Source: Amphibalanus amphitrite (Eukaryota > Arthropoda > Thecostraca > Balanomorpha > Balanidae). From it: a stretch of DNA of 64,000 nucleotides. The notes below the pieces were generated by a model. It was not told where the DNA came from and ran no database searches. It saw nothing but the letters and a program-made list of their open reading frames with translations. Each line of letters opens with the position of its first letter. Position 1 is the first letter of the stretch. Shown piece by piece: positions 18,428 through 30,000 of the stretch. Location: the NCBI RefSeq assembly GCF_019059575.1, contig NW_024881711.1, forward strand, positions 310,001 to 374,000, in the 5' to 3' direction. The position numbers were made by a program, and so were the translations under genes.

Positions 18428-21394
18428 GTGCGGCTCAGAGGCGCTCGTGCATGTCCGGCGGGCCACATTCATTCATTGGTGGAAGCACTGACTATCTCTC
18501 AGTAGTTGATGTTGTTAACCCGCACCCCGCTGGGGGCTTTTGAATTTCCATGTCGTGCTGGGGAGAGGGGTCGTTTGAACACCTTCTGACAACCTTCTGA
18601 CTCGGCTCCTGACCATGTAGCGACACGCGCTAAGCAGCGCTTGAAAGAGCGCCGCTTACCGCGTGTTACGTTTGAAAACGAAATTACTTCTGTCATTTTT
18701 TTAGACCAGTTCAAAGCTGTCATCAAACGTCATCGAAGGTCAGATTTAACCAATTTTTAAGTCTAACATTAACAATTTCCAACATCGGCGCATAGCTCAG
18801 AAAGAGATAGAGCTGCAGCGCCGCGGAAAAGGGCACTCGATAGCTCTTGTAACGCTCTTTCTGTTAACTGTCCTCTGATTTGACCTAAGTTCAACTGTTT
18901 AGCATCCAGAGGGCAAAAAAAAACTGTCAAAATAGACTTCTTGCGGAAACACTTCCGAGCTGAACACGTCTAAGGTGTTTTCATCGCTCTAGCATGCCTT
19001 GTCAAACGTTATTAGCGAAAACTATTGGACACCTTTCGTGACCTAAAATGGCCTCAGCCGCCTCAGGGTCATAAGGAGGCATCATGATGGGTGCCATTAT
19101 CCGGTTCAGTGTGTCATGTTTATTTGTAACTCGATGGTGTTTGTGAGTGTTTAAAATTGTTTAAAATGGCGTTCGTCCAAAGACGCGCCTTTAATTTTCT
19201 CCCATTGACCTATAATGGGGAGGTCGCAAAATTGACCCGACCTTGGTTCACCTGTGTTGAAATTCGGAAATATACATTTTTATACATACCAATTGTTGCC
19301 CTTATCAATTTCTGAAAGTGTCAAAGCGATCCATCAATCGGTGTAGATATGGCAAGCTTGGAACCTTTTCTAAGGTGAGGTCACATGACGTGACCTAGTG
19401 ACTTGACCTTGAGAGACCTTGGTCTGAAATTTTCACAGCTTGTTCAGAAAAGATGCATGATAGGTGTGCCGTTTTAGATGCTTGCAAAAAAACCGGAGGG
19501 TGTTCAAACGTGCACCCCCCCCCCACTCCCCCTCCCTCTAATAAAATTGGATTGTAGTTGGGTGTGCCGGTAAAAAAAAAAAATAAAGATATTGTCCCGT
19601 TAGGTCCCAGAATTCCACCCAAAATTCTGAAACATGAAACACTGTCCCCCGCCCCCTCAGCAGGGCGTGGGTTAGCGGTCGTGTCGACCGCAGGATGACT
19701 GAAGTGCTCGTGTAGGTTTTTAGGTTGTGTCAAAGGCGGCTGTTATGTGACTGATGAATCACGTCGGGCTCTGCGACCCATAGCCGCCTGGAGCTCCCTC
19801 CGTGACTGACGGTCCCGCCACCGCTCTATTCGTGGCGCCCCGTGACGTGTGTGACGTGACGCCCGCGGCCGGCTGCAGGTGGTTGTCATCCTCATCATCT
19901 GCATCATCTCGGTGCTAGTCATCTACATGACGTTCCTCAGCTGCTTGGACCCGATCCTGAACCAGCGCCGCGCCGCCGCCTCCGCCTACCAGCAGCAGAC
20001 GGATGACGAGGTGGGTACAGCGCGGCTGCCACCCACAGCGGGCACAGCACCCAGCCACCCACAGCACCCAGCCATCCACCCACAGCGGGCACAGCACCCA
20101 GCCACACCGGGCACAGCCCCCACCAAGGCAATGTAAACCAGGTAGAACGCTCCAGACGAAAAAGTGGGGACACAACGAATTTAGTAACCGCGACTCTGGG
20201 GGCCAAACAAATTCAGTGCCATAGTAACGGGGCAAATTTGGCATGAGTACGCATCTAATAACTCATTTTTCAACGAATTATTTTGGAAAAAGGCAAAAAA
20301 GATTTGTTGGACCACTACAAGAATGAATTGCAGTTTTCATAAACGATCCGAGTTTTTATCAGACTGGCCTAAATAATATCAAACTCAAGTCCTAAACTGA
20401 ACGGCCCGTGCTGCCATAGGTTACCTCCAACGCTCCGGCCCCCAAAATCGTCACTGGCCTATCAGCCAATGAGCGTCAAGTATCTACTTACGCTGATTGG
20501 TGGGATTACTGGCTACTGCAGTTGTTGTTTAGAATGCTCACGGTGCTGACAGCGCTAGCGAAGGTGTCTCCACTTTTCGTAATGTTAAAAGCCCGGAGCG
20601 CACCCCCCCCCCCTTGCCCCCCACCCAGCCACCCACAGCGGGCACAGCACCCATCCAGCCACCCACAGCGGGCACAGCACCCAGCCACCCACAGCACCCA
20701 GCCACCCACAGCACTCAGCCACCCACAGCACCCAGCCACCCACAGCGGGCACAGCACCCAGCCACAGTGAATCGTGCTTCTTTCTCATTCTGTTTAAAAC
20801 GAAATTTCATCTTTGATGGTTGACAAAATTCGGAGGTAAGATTCAAGTGATAACAAGTCGTATGACGGCGCGTTCCTAGCTTTCTAATGCGTACCATGCA
20901 TTGTGAATTGTGATGCTTCCGCCCGTCATGCATACGTGTGGCAGGGCGGCCAGCGGCTTAACTGTAGCACCCTGTGCGCTGGCTAGATGTCATTCCATGG
21001 ACCCGGCGCAGATGGCGGTACTACGCAGGTGATGGCCGCCCAAGCCAATGCCAGTGTCCCTGTGCTGTCCCGTGCCCCGTTGCCCCTGTGCTCCGTGTCA
21101 GTGTGCTGTCCTGTGCCCCGTGTCAGTGTGCTGTCCCTTGTCCCGGTGCTGCCCCTGTGCTCCGTGTCTTTGTGCTGTCCCGTGCCCCTGTGCTGCCCCT
21201 GTGCTGTCGCGTGCGCGGCCGCTGACGCCGCGCCGACGCGCCGCCGGCAGGACGACCTGGGCGGCCGGATGGCCCAGCCGCTGTACGAACAGGGCGGTGT
21301 GCTCAACCGGGTCGGCAACCGACAGGACCGCTGGAAACGACAGGTCCAGGAGCAGCGCAACAACATCTACGTCCGACGCACCATGCTCAACTAG
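18316..21394 (+). CDS. TMEM9: TMEM9 gene, three 3'-terminal coding exons (join 18316-18427, 19879-20010, 21251-21394)
   Basis: The joined exons give about 128 residues of transmembrane protein 9, a type I glycoprotein of late endosomes and lysosomes reported to associate with the v-ATPase. Order: a Cys-rich luminal part, one transmembrane helix, and a cytosolic tail with the family's C-terminal block (RWKRQVQEQR, ending near HKMLS in human and RTMLN here). Exons join in phase (1 + 37 codons, 44 codons, 47 codons plus stop). Vertebrate TMEM9 is about 180 residues, so the signal peptide and first luminal Cys cluster are missing; they were not found in 1-18315. The gene converges on TYMP. A TTAA element fills most of the first intron shown. 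Confidence 0.9.
18519..19671. mobile_element. TTAA element, family K, in a TMEM9 intron
   Basis: TTAA at 18515-18518 with tip CCCGCACCCCGCTGGGGG. The right end, CCCCTCAGCAGGGCGTGGG, is followed by TTAG (19672-19675), a mutated TTAA. C-rich sub-terminal runs occur at about 19517-19545. Non-coding. Confidence 0.6.
19879..20010 (+). CDS. TMEM9: TMEM9 exon: transmembrane helix
   Basis: Acceptor CTGCAG and donor GAG|GTGGGT. Of 44 codons, the first about 22 are hydrophobic (VVVILIICIISVLVIYMTFL), followed by DPIL and NQRR, as in the human LVDPLIRK stretch. It is the membrane span and the start of the cytosolic tail. A minisatellite starts about 20 bp after the donor. Confidence 0.92.
20030..20126. 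repeat. Minisatellite just after a TMEM9 splice donor
   Basis: Degenerate units of CCACCCACAGC(GGGCACAGC)ACCCAG. Related units recur at 20617-20765 in the same intron. Confidence 0.75.
20127..20616. other. TMEM9 intron, nothing recognised
   Basis: Intron sequence between two related minisatellites, with no coding or repeat signal beyond a C-run at about 20602. Confidence 0.4.
20617..20765. repeat. Second CCACCCACAGC minisatellite
   Basis: About seven units of 17-26 bp, the longer form containing GGGCACAGCACC. Same family as 20030-20126. Open frames across it are an effect of the repeat. Confidence 0.8.
21047..21215. repeat. Degenerate TGTGCTGTCCCGTGCCCC repeat before a TMEM9 acceptor
   Basis: Pyrimidine-rich units combining GTGCTGTCC, GTGCCCC and GTGTCAGT lie just upstream of the acceptor at 21250. 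On the plus strand they form an extended C/T-rich stretch before the exon. Confidence 0.65.
21251..21394 (+). CDS. TMEM9: TMEM9 last coding exon
   Basis: Acceptor CCGGCAG precedes 21251. The 47 residues start DDLGGRMAQPL, then QDRWKRQVQEQR, and end in RTMLN with stop TAG at 21392-21394. Human TMEM9 has RVEGAQQRWKLQVQEQRKTV at the same place. A long GC-rich 3' UTR follows. Confidence 0.93.
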   Translation, partial: DDLGGRMAQPLYEQGGVLNRVGNRQDRWKRQVQEQRNNIYVRRTMLN

Positions 21395-22796
21395 GCGGCT
21401 CGGCGCCCGGCGGCGCGCCGCCCGGGGACAGAGCTAGCGGCCACAGGACGGCGCGGCACCGGCCAGACGCTGCACCGGCCCATCGGGCGCGTCACACTCC
21501 TGTCTGCAGCTGGAGCTCTCTCTAGGAGTCTTTGTCTCGTTTTTGTGGCCGCATTGGCTGCTTTGTCTAGCAGTGTGACTGTGTTTCTCCCACGTTTGCG
21601 GCTGGACGGGGGTCCGTCTCCGTTCTGACGGCCGGGTGGCACTGAGCTCGGCGTTCAGTACACGCTGCGTGTCTCGGCACGCCGTCGCTGCGCAGCAGGG
21701 CAGGTGTGGGCACCGCTGCGCGACGCCGCGGCAATGCCGGCCCTGTGAGACCAGTGGGACACTGGGGCGCAGCGGCCCCCGTCGGTGCCCGCCGGCCCCC
21801 GGCCCAGTGTGCGGGCCTGACGGCACGCGTCGGCTGGTCAACAGTAACACAGAGTCCAGACACGGGTCGGCGCCGCGCCGGGAGGGCCAGCCGGTCGACG
21901 CTCCCGGGGGAGGTGCCGTCAGCCGCCGGCCGAACGGCCCGCTGTCTGGACAGGCTGGCGGGCGCACCGGGCCGGCCGCCGGTCCCTGCCGCCCGACACG
22001 GACCCGACGTCTGTCCGTGACCGGCCCCGGCCGTCCACCGACGTCGGCCGGCCATTGGCCGCTGCCGGGGGCGGTGCCGGCGGACCGTGTGTGTGTGGAG
22101 GGGGGGGGGGCGGGCTGAGGCCGAGGAATTCGGCGAGGGGCGGCCCGGCAGGGGCTCGCCGTCCGGGACGCAGTGAATGCGTCGTGTGCGCGGCCCATTG
22201 GGTCCACGAGGTCATGTGTGGTGTAGTCACATTTGTAAACACATTGCCATGTCGTGAGTCGTGAGCTACTCCTGGGAAGTTGATATATTTATATTCGTTA
22301 GATGTTAGCAATGCCTTGCTTTTAGCTTGGTGTTTAGTTCGAGGGTTTTGTTATCCGTTTTGGGTTTCACGATGATCCATGTAAAATGCTGTATGTTTTA
22401 TCATTAATACAATATCAGCATAATCATCTATAAAATATATTATTGAATAATGATGAAACGCTTGTGTATTTGTGGTACCGTTTATTGGCTATTGCACCAT
22501 TCTATTACCTCCATTGGTTTTGCATGCACTGGCGTATGCGTAAAATCGTCACTTCTCGGCCTGCGAACATTAGACGCTGTACAGTGTACATGTGTAGGCA
22601 TAACCGATACAAGAACTACATGTTTAGTGATACATAGTACACTCCCCGGGCATGACTTCGGCTAGCCGGGATGCAAAATTAAAAAAAGGCTGGTATGAAA
22701 CCTGGCGAAAGTTATGTCTTTCATCGGCGGCGTATGTGAATTGCCTGACTAAAGTTTTTTTTTAAGTTTTATCCTCCCTGTAAACGTCTCAATAAA
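21395..22796 (+). other. TMEM9: Probable TMEM9 3' UTR
   Basis: GC-rich to about 22260, then AT-rich, with no better gene inside. The large overlapping open frames on both strands at 21430-22310 are frequent in GC-rich sequence and show no recognisable domain. Extent is inferred from the AATAAA at its end. Confidence 0.5.
22791..22796 (+). terminator. Candidate TMEM9 poly(A) signal
   Basis: AATAAA, 1.4 kb after the TMEM9 stop codon. The nearby TATAAACGTC/CTGTAAACGTC units form a small repeat. Confidence 0.45.
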
Positions 22797-22940
22797 CATA
22801 TCTATAAACGTCTATAAACGTCGTCTCTATCCCTGTAAACGTCTCTATAAACATTGCACCAGATTTGCTAGGCGAATTACTTAAAAAGCTGGTTAGCACA
22901 CATTGCATTGAACAGATCGGTAACGTGTCAAAACCGTTTC

Positions 22941-22946
22941 TTTATT
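22941..22946 (-). terminator. Candidate TYMP poly(A) signal
   Basis: TTTATT on the plus strand is AATAAA on the minus strand, about 1 kb after the TYMP stop. If used, the TYMP 3' UTR contains the 42-bp minisatellite. Confidence 0.35.
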
Positions 22947-23221
22947 ATTCTCATTTTACCGACTATCAATTCATTGTTGCCTGTATTTACAACCCTAGCA
23001 ATGCTCGATTTGTCGGGAATTATCAACTCATTAGTCAATCGCACGGTGTTAATCGTCATGGCGCTTCGTTGGCGTTAAAACAATTTTGAAAATAGTTACA
23101 ATCTCTTCAGTACCATGTGTGCTAACCAGTTTTCACAATCAATTTCTCAGCGAATCTCTTGCTTTGTTTAAAACTTTGAGCAGTGAGGTCGCACACTACT
23201 TTACAGACCACATCCTGGCCG

Positions 23222-23745
23222 GACTGCTCAGGTCAGGGCGGCACCTCAGTGCACTGCATACACTGGCCAGGTCAGGGCGGCGCCTCAGTGCACTGCATAC
23301 ACTGCTGGCCAGGTCAGGGCGGCGCCTCAGTGCACTGCATACACTGCTGGTCAGGTCAGGGCGGCACCTCAGTGCACTGCATACACTGCTGGCCAGGTCA
23401 GGGCGGCACCTCAGTGCACTGCATACACTGCTGGCCAGGTCAGGGCGGCGCCTCAGTGCACTGCATACACTGCTGCCCAGGTCAGGGCGGCGCCTCAGTG
23501 CACTGCATACACTGCTGGCCAGGTCAGGGCGGCACCTCAGTGCACTGCATACACTGCTGGTCAGGTCAGGGCGGCACCTCAGTGCACTGCATACACTGCT
23601 GGCCAGGTCAGGGCGGCGCCTCAGTGCACTGCATACACTGCTGCCCAGGTCAGGGCGGCGCCTCAGTGCACTGCATACACTGCTGGCCAGGTCAGGGCGG
23701 CGCCTCAGTGCACTGCATACACTGGCCAGGTCAGGGCGGCGCCGC
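23222..23745. repeat. 42-bp minisatellite, about 12 copies
   Basis: The unit is built of CAGGTCAGGGCGGCGCCTCA followed by GTGCACTGCATACACTGCTGG, with variants at a few fixed positions (GGCACC/GGCGCC; GGCC/GGTC/GCCC). It lies about 180 bp beyond the TYMP stop codon. The 42-bp period keeps frames open on both strands, so the Cys- and Leu-rich repeat frames are not taken as proteins. Confidence 0.9.
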
Positions 23746-23927
23746 GGTGCCCTACTGTCCTCAGTGTCCCCTCGACCCGGTCCGGTCGGCGGATCCCGTG
23801 CCGGCTCTGCCTCGCTGGTCTCCGGCTGATGGGCTCGCCCAGCGGCAGCTGGTGCGGCCCCTCTGTGCGCCCGTCGGCCGCTGCAGCGTGTGGCACGGGG
23901 GCGCGGTGGCCGGCGGGCCTGGCCCGA

Positions 23928-24047
23928 TCACTGCCTCTGCACGAGCCCGGTGACGCGCGGGGCCGGGCTGGGCCGCTGGGCAGTCAGACGGAGCGCCTGG
24001 CGCACCTGCAGCCGGCCGGCGTCCGTCAGATTGCCACAGTGGTGGAT
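23928..24047 (-). CDS. TYMP: TYMP exon 7 (last): C-terminal 39 residues
   Basis: Acceptor CCGTGTTTCAG lies before 24047. It begins [14 protein letters not shown] and ends at TGA 23928-23930. The preceding exon ends in phase 0 with GQPWAQ, giving WAQ-IHHCG, which aligns with human WLRVHRDG; the following [11 protein letters not shown] aligns with EALVLSDRAP. Separated from exon 6 by 8.8 kb of repeats. Identification rests on this short alignment, splice phase and strand. Confidence 0.82.
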   Translation of the reverse strand: MHHCGNLTDAGRLQVRQALRLTAQRPSPAPRVTGLVQRQ

Positions 24048-27000
24048 CTGAAACACGGGGTAGCTGCCCGTCAGCCGCTGCCGACCGACCTTATCGGGCG
24101 GCATAAGGTCATGTTGCCGCCAACATGATCTTATCATGTTGGCGGGATAAGCTGCCAACAGCTTATCGGGAGCGAATTGTCCGCTACACCTTTTGATATT
24201 AACCCGCGCTCTGGTGGGGTCTGTTTATTACGCGACCTAGTGGGGGGCTATGTTTTGCCCCTCCCCTCGTATCTCCGAAACTACTGGACGGATCCGCAAA
24301 ATTCAAACGGCGTTCGAAAGCCCAGTCAAATTTGTCAAGGGATATACAATTTCACTGACCTCGGGGACACCCATGACGGCTCAGGTCAGGTCAAGGATAC
24401 CTTAAATGTTTTGCCGGTCACGGGTCTTCTAGGGAATGCGCTACAACATCGAGTAAAACGCATTTTATCGAAAATCAGCGATAGGACGTCAGTTCCCTAG
24501 TACATCTCTATACTACTATTTGAACAGGATCCGTCTGTTTGTTTGTCCGCCACGCCGTGTAGTGGGTTCAATTTAGCCGGCCTACAGGGCAGACGGTACG
24601 GCGCAGGGGGTTGAAATTTGCACACCTTATAGGTGACAGAGCGGGTCAGCGCCTTTTCTAGGTTCCGACTCGCTGGGGTGCACGGTTCGCGCGTGGCGGG
24701 CGCCGGAAGAACGCCAATGAAATTTTGATCGGTTCTTATATCTTCATTGAGAGCCGGGGTCGACAAACTTTGTGAGCTAAATGCATGCCGATCGGCGGCG
24801 GGTGCCTCGCATTGAAGGATGGTGAAATTATTGATTTTGATAAATGGTGGCGAAAAAATGTGTTGATTGTTGCTAAATGGGTACAGTTTGTGATAAGATT
24901 GTACAAATGAACCGCGTTTGCCGCAATGCGTCACATTGGTCACAGGGCGTCATTTTTGCCGCAAATCGCACAGTTTTGTCAAATATGGTCTGTTAAAGTT
25001 GCAATTTGGTGCAAAGATGCATGCTCAATCGCCGGGTGAAAATGCGCTGCGTTTGTCGCAATGCGCCACATATGTCACAAAGCGCCATTTCCGACAAATA
25101 CGATTAAGGGTAATGGAATAGCACGAATAGGGGCGGGGCTGGGAACAATTTATGTCTGATATTTTAGTACAGATTGGATCCAATTATTCTGTGACCTGAT
25201 ATGACCCAGCGGTGTTGGTAGGGGTAGGGGTAGGGGTAGTGGTAGGGGTAGTGGTAGGGGTAGTGTAGTGGTAGGGGTAGGGGTAGGGGTAGGGGTAGTG
25301 GTAGGAGTAGTAGTAGGGGTAGGGGTAGTAGTAGGGGTAGGGGTAGATGTAGTGGTAGGGGTAGATGTAGTGGTAGGGGTAAGAGTAGGGGTAGTGGTAG
25401 GGGTAGGGGTAGGGGTAGTGGTAGGGGTAGTGGTAGGGTAGGGGTAGTGGTAGGGGTAGTGGTAGGGGTAGTGGTAGGGGTAGGGGTAGTGGTGGAGACA
25501 AAAGCAGAACAGTGGCCCGGGCTGATCCCAGCGGACGAGAGGTGACCTATGTGACCTGGCCTGACCCAAAGTGACCGGGGCTGACCCCTTTGACCCGTCT
25601 TGACCCCGTGTCACCCAAATTTCATCCAACAACGCCCTCAGAACAGTTCTTTTTTAAATTCTCTTCACATTTCCGTCCATATCTATGCTTCTAGACGACA
25701 CATCGACATGAATCAAACACCATTCGAAAGCAAATTGGCTGGTGCCGCAATTTTTCCTACCACGCAGCAAAGCAAGTGGCGCAGCCGCTTGTCTATCTTA
25801 CTATTTGAACAGGATCCATCTGTCTGTTTGTCTGTCCGCCACGCCGTGTAGTGGGTTCAATTTAGCCGGCCTACAGGGCAGACGGTATATCGTAGGGGGT
25901 TGAAATTTGCACACCTTATAGGTGACAGAGCGGGTCAGTGCCTTTTCTAGGTTCCGACTCGCTGGGGTGCACGGTTCGCGCGTGGGGCGCGCCGGAAGAA
26001 CGCCAATGAAATTTTGATCGGTTCTTATATCTTCATTGAGAGCCGGGGTCGACAAACTTTGTGGACGAAATGCATGCCGATCGGCGGCGAGTGCCTCGCA
26101 TTGGCGGATCGGCAAGTTATTAATTTGAATAAAAAGTGGCGAAAAATGTGTCGATTGTCGCTAAATGGGTACAGTTTGTGATAGGATTTTACAAATGCAC
26201 CGCGTTTGCCACAATGCGTCACATTGGTCACAGGGCGTCATTTTTGCCGCAAATCGCACAGTTTTGTCAAATATGGTCCGATATGGGTGCAATTTGGTGC
26301 AAGGGTGCATGCTCAAACAACAGGTACAGATGCGCCGCATTTGCCGCAATGCGCCACATTTGCCACAAAGCGCCATTTCCGACAAAATCGAGTAAGGGCA
26401 ATGGAATGGCACGAATTATTCTGTGACCTGACATGACCCAGCGGTGTTGGTAGGGGTAGGGGTAGGGGTAGGGGTAGTGGTAGGGGTAGTGTAGTGGTAG
26501 GGGTAGGGGTAGGGGTAGGGGTAGGGGTAGGGATAGTGGTAGGAGTAGTAGTAGGGGTAGGGGTAGTGGTAGGAGTAGTAGTAGGGGTAGTAGTAGGGGT
26601 AGTGGTAGGGGTAGTGGTAGGGGTAGGAGTATGGGTAGTAGTAGTGGTAGGGGTAGGGGTAGTAGTAGGGGTAGTGGTAGGGGTAGGGGTAGTGGTAGTG
26701 GTAGGGGTAGTGGTAGGGGTAGGGGTAGTGGTAGGGGTAGTGGTAGGGGTAGTGGTAGTGGTAGGGGTAGTGGTGGAGGCAAAAGCAGAACAGTGGCCCG
26801 GGCTGATCCCAGCGGACGAGAGGTGACCATGTGACCTGGCCTGACCCAAAGCGACCGGGGCTAACCCCTTTGACCCGTCTTGACCCCGTATCACCCAAAT
26901 TTCATCCAACAACGCCCTCAGAACAGTTGTTTTTTAAATTCTCTTCACATTTCCGTCCATATCTATGCTTCTAGACAACGCATCGACATGAATCAAACAC

Positions 27001-30000
27001 CATTCGAAAGCAAATTGACTGGTGCCGCAATTTTCTCCTACCACGCAGCAAAGCAAGTGGCGCAGCCGCTTGTCTATATTACTATTTGAGGAGGGTGCGT
27101 CTGTCCGTTACCGAGGTCCCGACTTGGTCGTGCTTTGCGTGGACTACAGGCCAGACCGTTGCACCTAGCCCGGTGAAATTTGCACAACTTATAGATCAAG
27201 GATGCGCGACGTGCCTTTGAGGGGTCTGAGCTCGATCGGGTCGATAGTGAGTGCGTGGCGCGTGTCCAAAAAGTGCAAATTCGCGTCATAGACTTTACAT
27301 GTATAAATCGGCGTGCGAAATCTGGCGAAAACGGCTAATTTTTGCCGACACAGGTCCAGTCCCCGTGCAATATCTTGGTGACCAGGGATCCGACCGGCAC
27401 GGGGAAAACAGCATCGTGTACAGAATTGAACGGGCTATTGAGTGGTGTGCAATGCAGAGGATAGCACGCGCCACGTGCACCGGAGAGGGCACTTTTATTT
27501 GAAAAATTGCGGTTTTTGAGGGATTTTGGAATTTATTTTATTTTTAGGTGACCGTTAAACGGAGCGAGTTGAAACAACGCCTGTTGACAAGAGAAATGTA
27601 CCGCCGCTCATGGGAAAATTGTGAATAGCTAATTGATCGACGACAAGGTGGTATAAATCGCTGGAGAAAATGTTTTTTGTCGATGATGTGCCGCTTTCTT
27701 AATTACACGGGTTTTGCTGCATAACCTGATATGTTTCGCAATTGAAACTGGTACTGTTTGAAAGAGCATTCAATTTTGTCCAAGATACACCCAACATTTT
27801 TGCATGACAAGCAACAATGTTCTAAAAAATGCAAATGTTTCAAACCACTACATAGTAATTTTTACCGAAATTCATCGATGGCCCTCAAAAGACTTCACGC
27901 CAGTTTTCGAATCATTCTAAAGTAGAACGCATGATAATACGACACGGGCACCTCGATGCGATGTATCTTTTTGTTTTCTTACAAAATGCTTGGCCGTCAA
28001 AAAGCAATCGAACGAAATGGATGCCAACCAAATCGACACAGACCAACTCAATACTCACGGGTCAAAAATAACCCTTCTTCGCGTTGCGGAGCACGCGGGT
28101 AACCCTAGTGTGCTCCTATTAGAGGTCCCGAAGAATCAGGGCACAGGTCAGGTCAGTGGTCACCAAGGGTCAGCACACATGAACCCAATTTTACTAGGGC
28201 TGTGTGATGCACGTTGTATCGCCAATTTTTCATTTCAAACTCAATGGTGCAGGTGTTGGTTATAAGACCATCAGGTACGGTTGGGGTCATTTTCTGGTGG
28301 AGGTCAGGTAAAAAAAGTCAAAGTTCAAAGTTGCATAAGATGGGTATTGATTCGATGCAGCTCGTCACGGGGAGTCTAATGGTGGTCTTTGTTTTGCGGT
28401 ACGAAGTCCACCAGAATTGCTAAAAATTGAGTTTGAAAATTTGACATCATCAATTTTGAACAGTTTTTTCTCTACAACTTGGCCAAAAAAGAGGTATCGA
28501 TCTCAAATTTGGTATGTGAATAGAAAACGGTAGAGACTATCACAGGTATATTCCGCTTTTTCGTAAATCGAAAACGTTTTGGATTTTTGGCAATTAGGTA
28601 TATTCGATTTTTTGAGGGAGTCAAAATTCAAAACATTCAAAATTTCGAGATAGCAGCTTTGCAGCCCTTCCAATTCTACACCTTTTATGTAAAAACCTTT
28701 TTTTTTGTATCTTCAAAGCTATAGACCTGACAGCTCTTCCCGCGAAACCTTTTTTGGTCGAAAACGGCAGAACATGACGTTACTCTGACGTCATTTGCAG
28801 CCAACGTATCATAGCTTTTGGAAACATTTTTGGTCACAATGTGTAAAATTAATGCCTGGGAGGGTACTGAAAATTTGGTGATGATTGAAGGTCAGTGTTT
28901 GACCTGACCTTGGCCCGACCTCTGACCTCAAAATGGACTAACTTTGACCTTTGGTGACCTCTGGCGACCTGCCCTTTGACCTGACCCAAAAAATGACCGA
29001 AGTGTTTCCGCCATTTTTTTCGCCATTTCGCCATTTTTTCCGCCATTATTTTTAACGCTCTTTCCGATGCCGCTTACCGCGTGTGGCTACATGGCTCAGG
29101 AGCCAAGTTAAACGGTGTTTGGACACCCCCCCCCCCGGCCCGGCGCGGAAGTCGCCGAGCACCGGCCCGGCGCGAGTGACCATCACTGGGGGTCCGCGTA
29201 TAACACGCCCTGCTGGGCCGGGGCCTCCTAACTCCGAAACTACTGGGCCGATTGTCAAAATTCAAACCGGGTCTGATAGCCCCGGAACAACCCCGGTTCC
29301 TAAAACCAAATTTTATTGACCTCGAGGTCACTGATAACGTCACAGGTTAGGTCAAAGTAAAAATTATCGATGTTTGGCTTGTTCATATCGCGGGCTCCGG
29401 CCGCCGGCTTACAAGTCAGATAAGGCTCGTTTTTTTGTTTACGCACTTGTGAATAGATGCTTCAGATACCCTGAGGGTACCAAACTTGTGCTTTGATTTC
29501 AGGACAGGGTCAGATCATCATAGGTCACGGAAATCTTATATCATGAATTGGTCATGAGACACATGTTTCATGGTCCATTTAGGTCATAGATTTCGAATTA
29601 TGTGTCATTTGAGTTCATTTTGAGTTGAACTTGGCTGAGGTCAGACCACTTTCAGGTAAAAAAAGGTCAAATTTCAAAGTTGAAATTTTTAAGAAAAAAG
29701 TGTCTTTCGGATGCAGTTTCAGCTCAGGAACACGATGGTGATATTCATATTGGTGTACGATGTCAAATACGTACTGAAAAATTGATTTGAAAAAAAAATT
29801 ATAAATGGGAAAATTTTGCTATAAAGCGTATAACTTGGCAGAAAAACAGGAGGGGGGCTATGAATAGCCCCCACCCCAGTGGGGCGCGGGTAAACCCGTG
29901 CATGACTGGGGGGCTCTACAGAGCCCCCTCCCGTTTTTCGGCAATATCTTCACCGTTTCACGGATAAACACGAAACTTGCGGTACCCTCAGCGATATCAC

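Larger units (their letters stand above)
24514..27079. repeat. Tandem duplication of a 1.28-kb unit
   Basis: Unit 1 is 24514-25798 and unit 2 is 25799-27079; both start TACTATTTGAACAGGATCC. Each contains a shared block near its start (TTCAATTTAGCCGGCC...), a GGGGTA array and a TGACC-rich stretch. A third, clearly diverged unit starts at 27080. A long minus-strand frame is shared by both units but has no recognisable domain and is broken by differing starts. Confidence 0.88.

Noticed and set aside
18086-18505. 139-residue frame read as a stand-alone gene
   Set aside because: Only its middle matches TMEM9 and is bounded by good acceptor and donor sites; the rest is intron.
21434-22311. 257-residue and other large minus-strand frames after TMEM9
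   Set aside because: GC-rich sequence with few stops, no recognisable domain; interpreted as TMEM9 3' UTR.
23222-23745. CRISPR array
   Set aside because: The repeats are contiguous with no unique spacers, in a spliced eukaryotic genome.
23086-23953. Two 250-residue Leu- or Cys-rich repeat proteins
   Set aside because: The 42-bp period keeps frames open; no start context, splice site or domain supports a gene.
25216-26776. Interstitial telomere
   Set aside because: The unit is GGGGTA/GGTAGT, irregular, not TTAGG or TTAGGG, and confined to a tandem duplicate.
25150-26912. Long open frames encoding Gly-Val, Pro-Tyr or Thr-Pro repeats
   Set aside because: They arise from six-base GGGGTA/GGTAGT repeats that lack stops in several frames on both strands.
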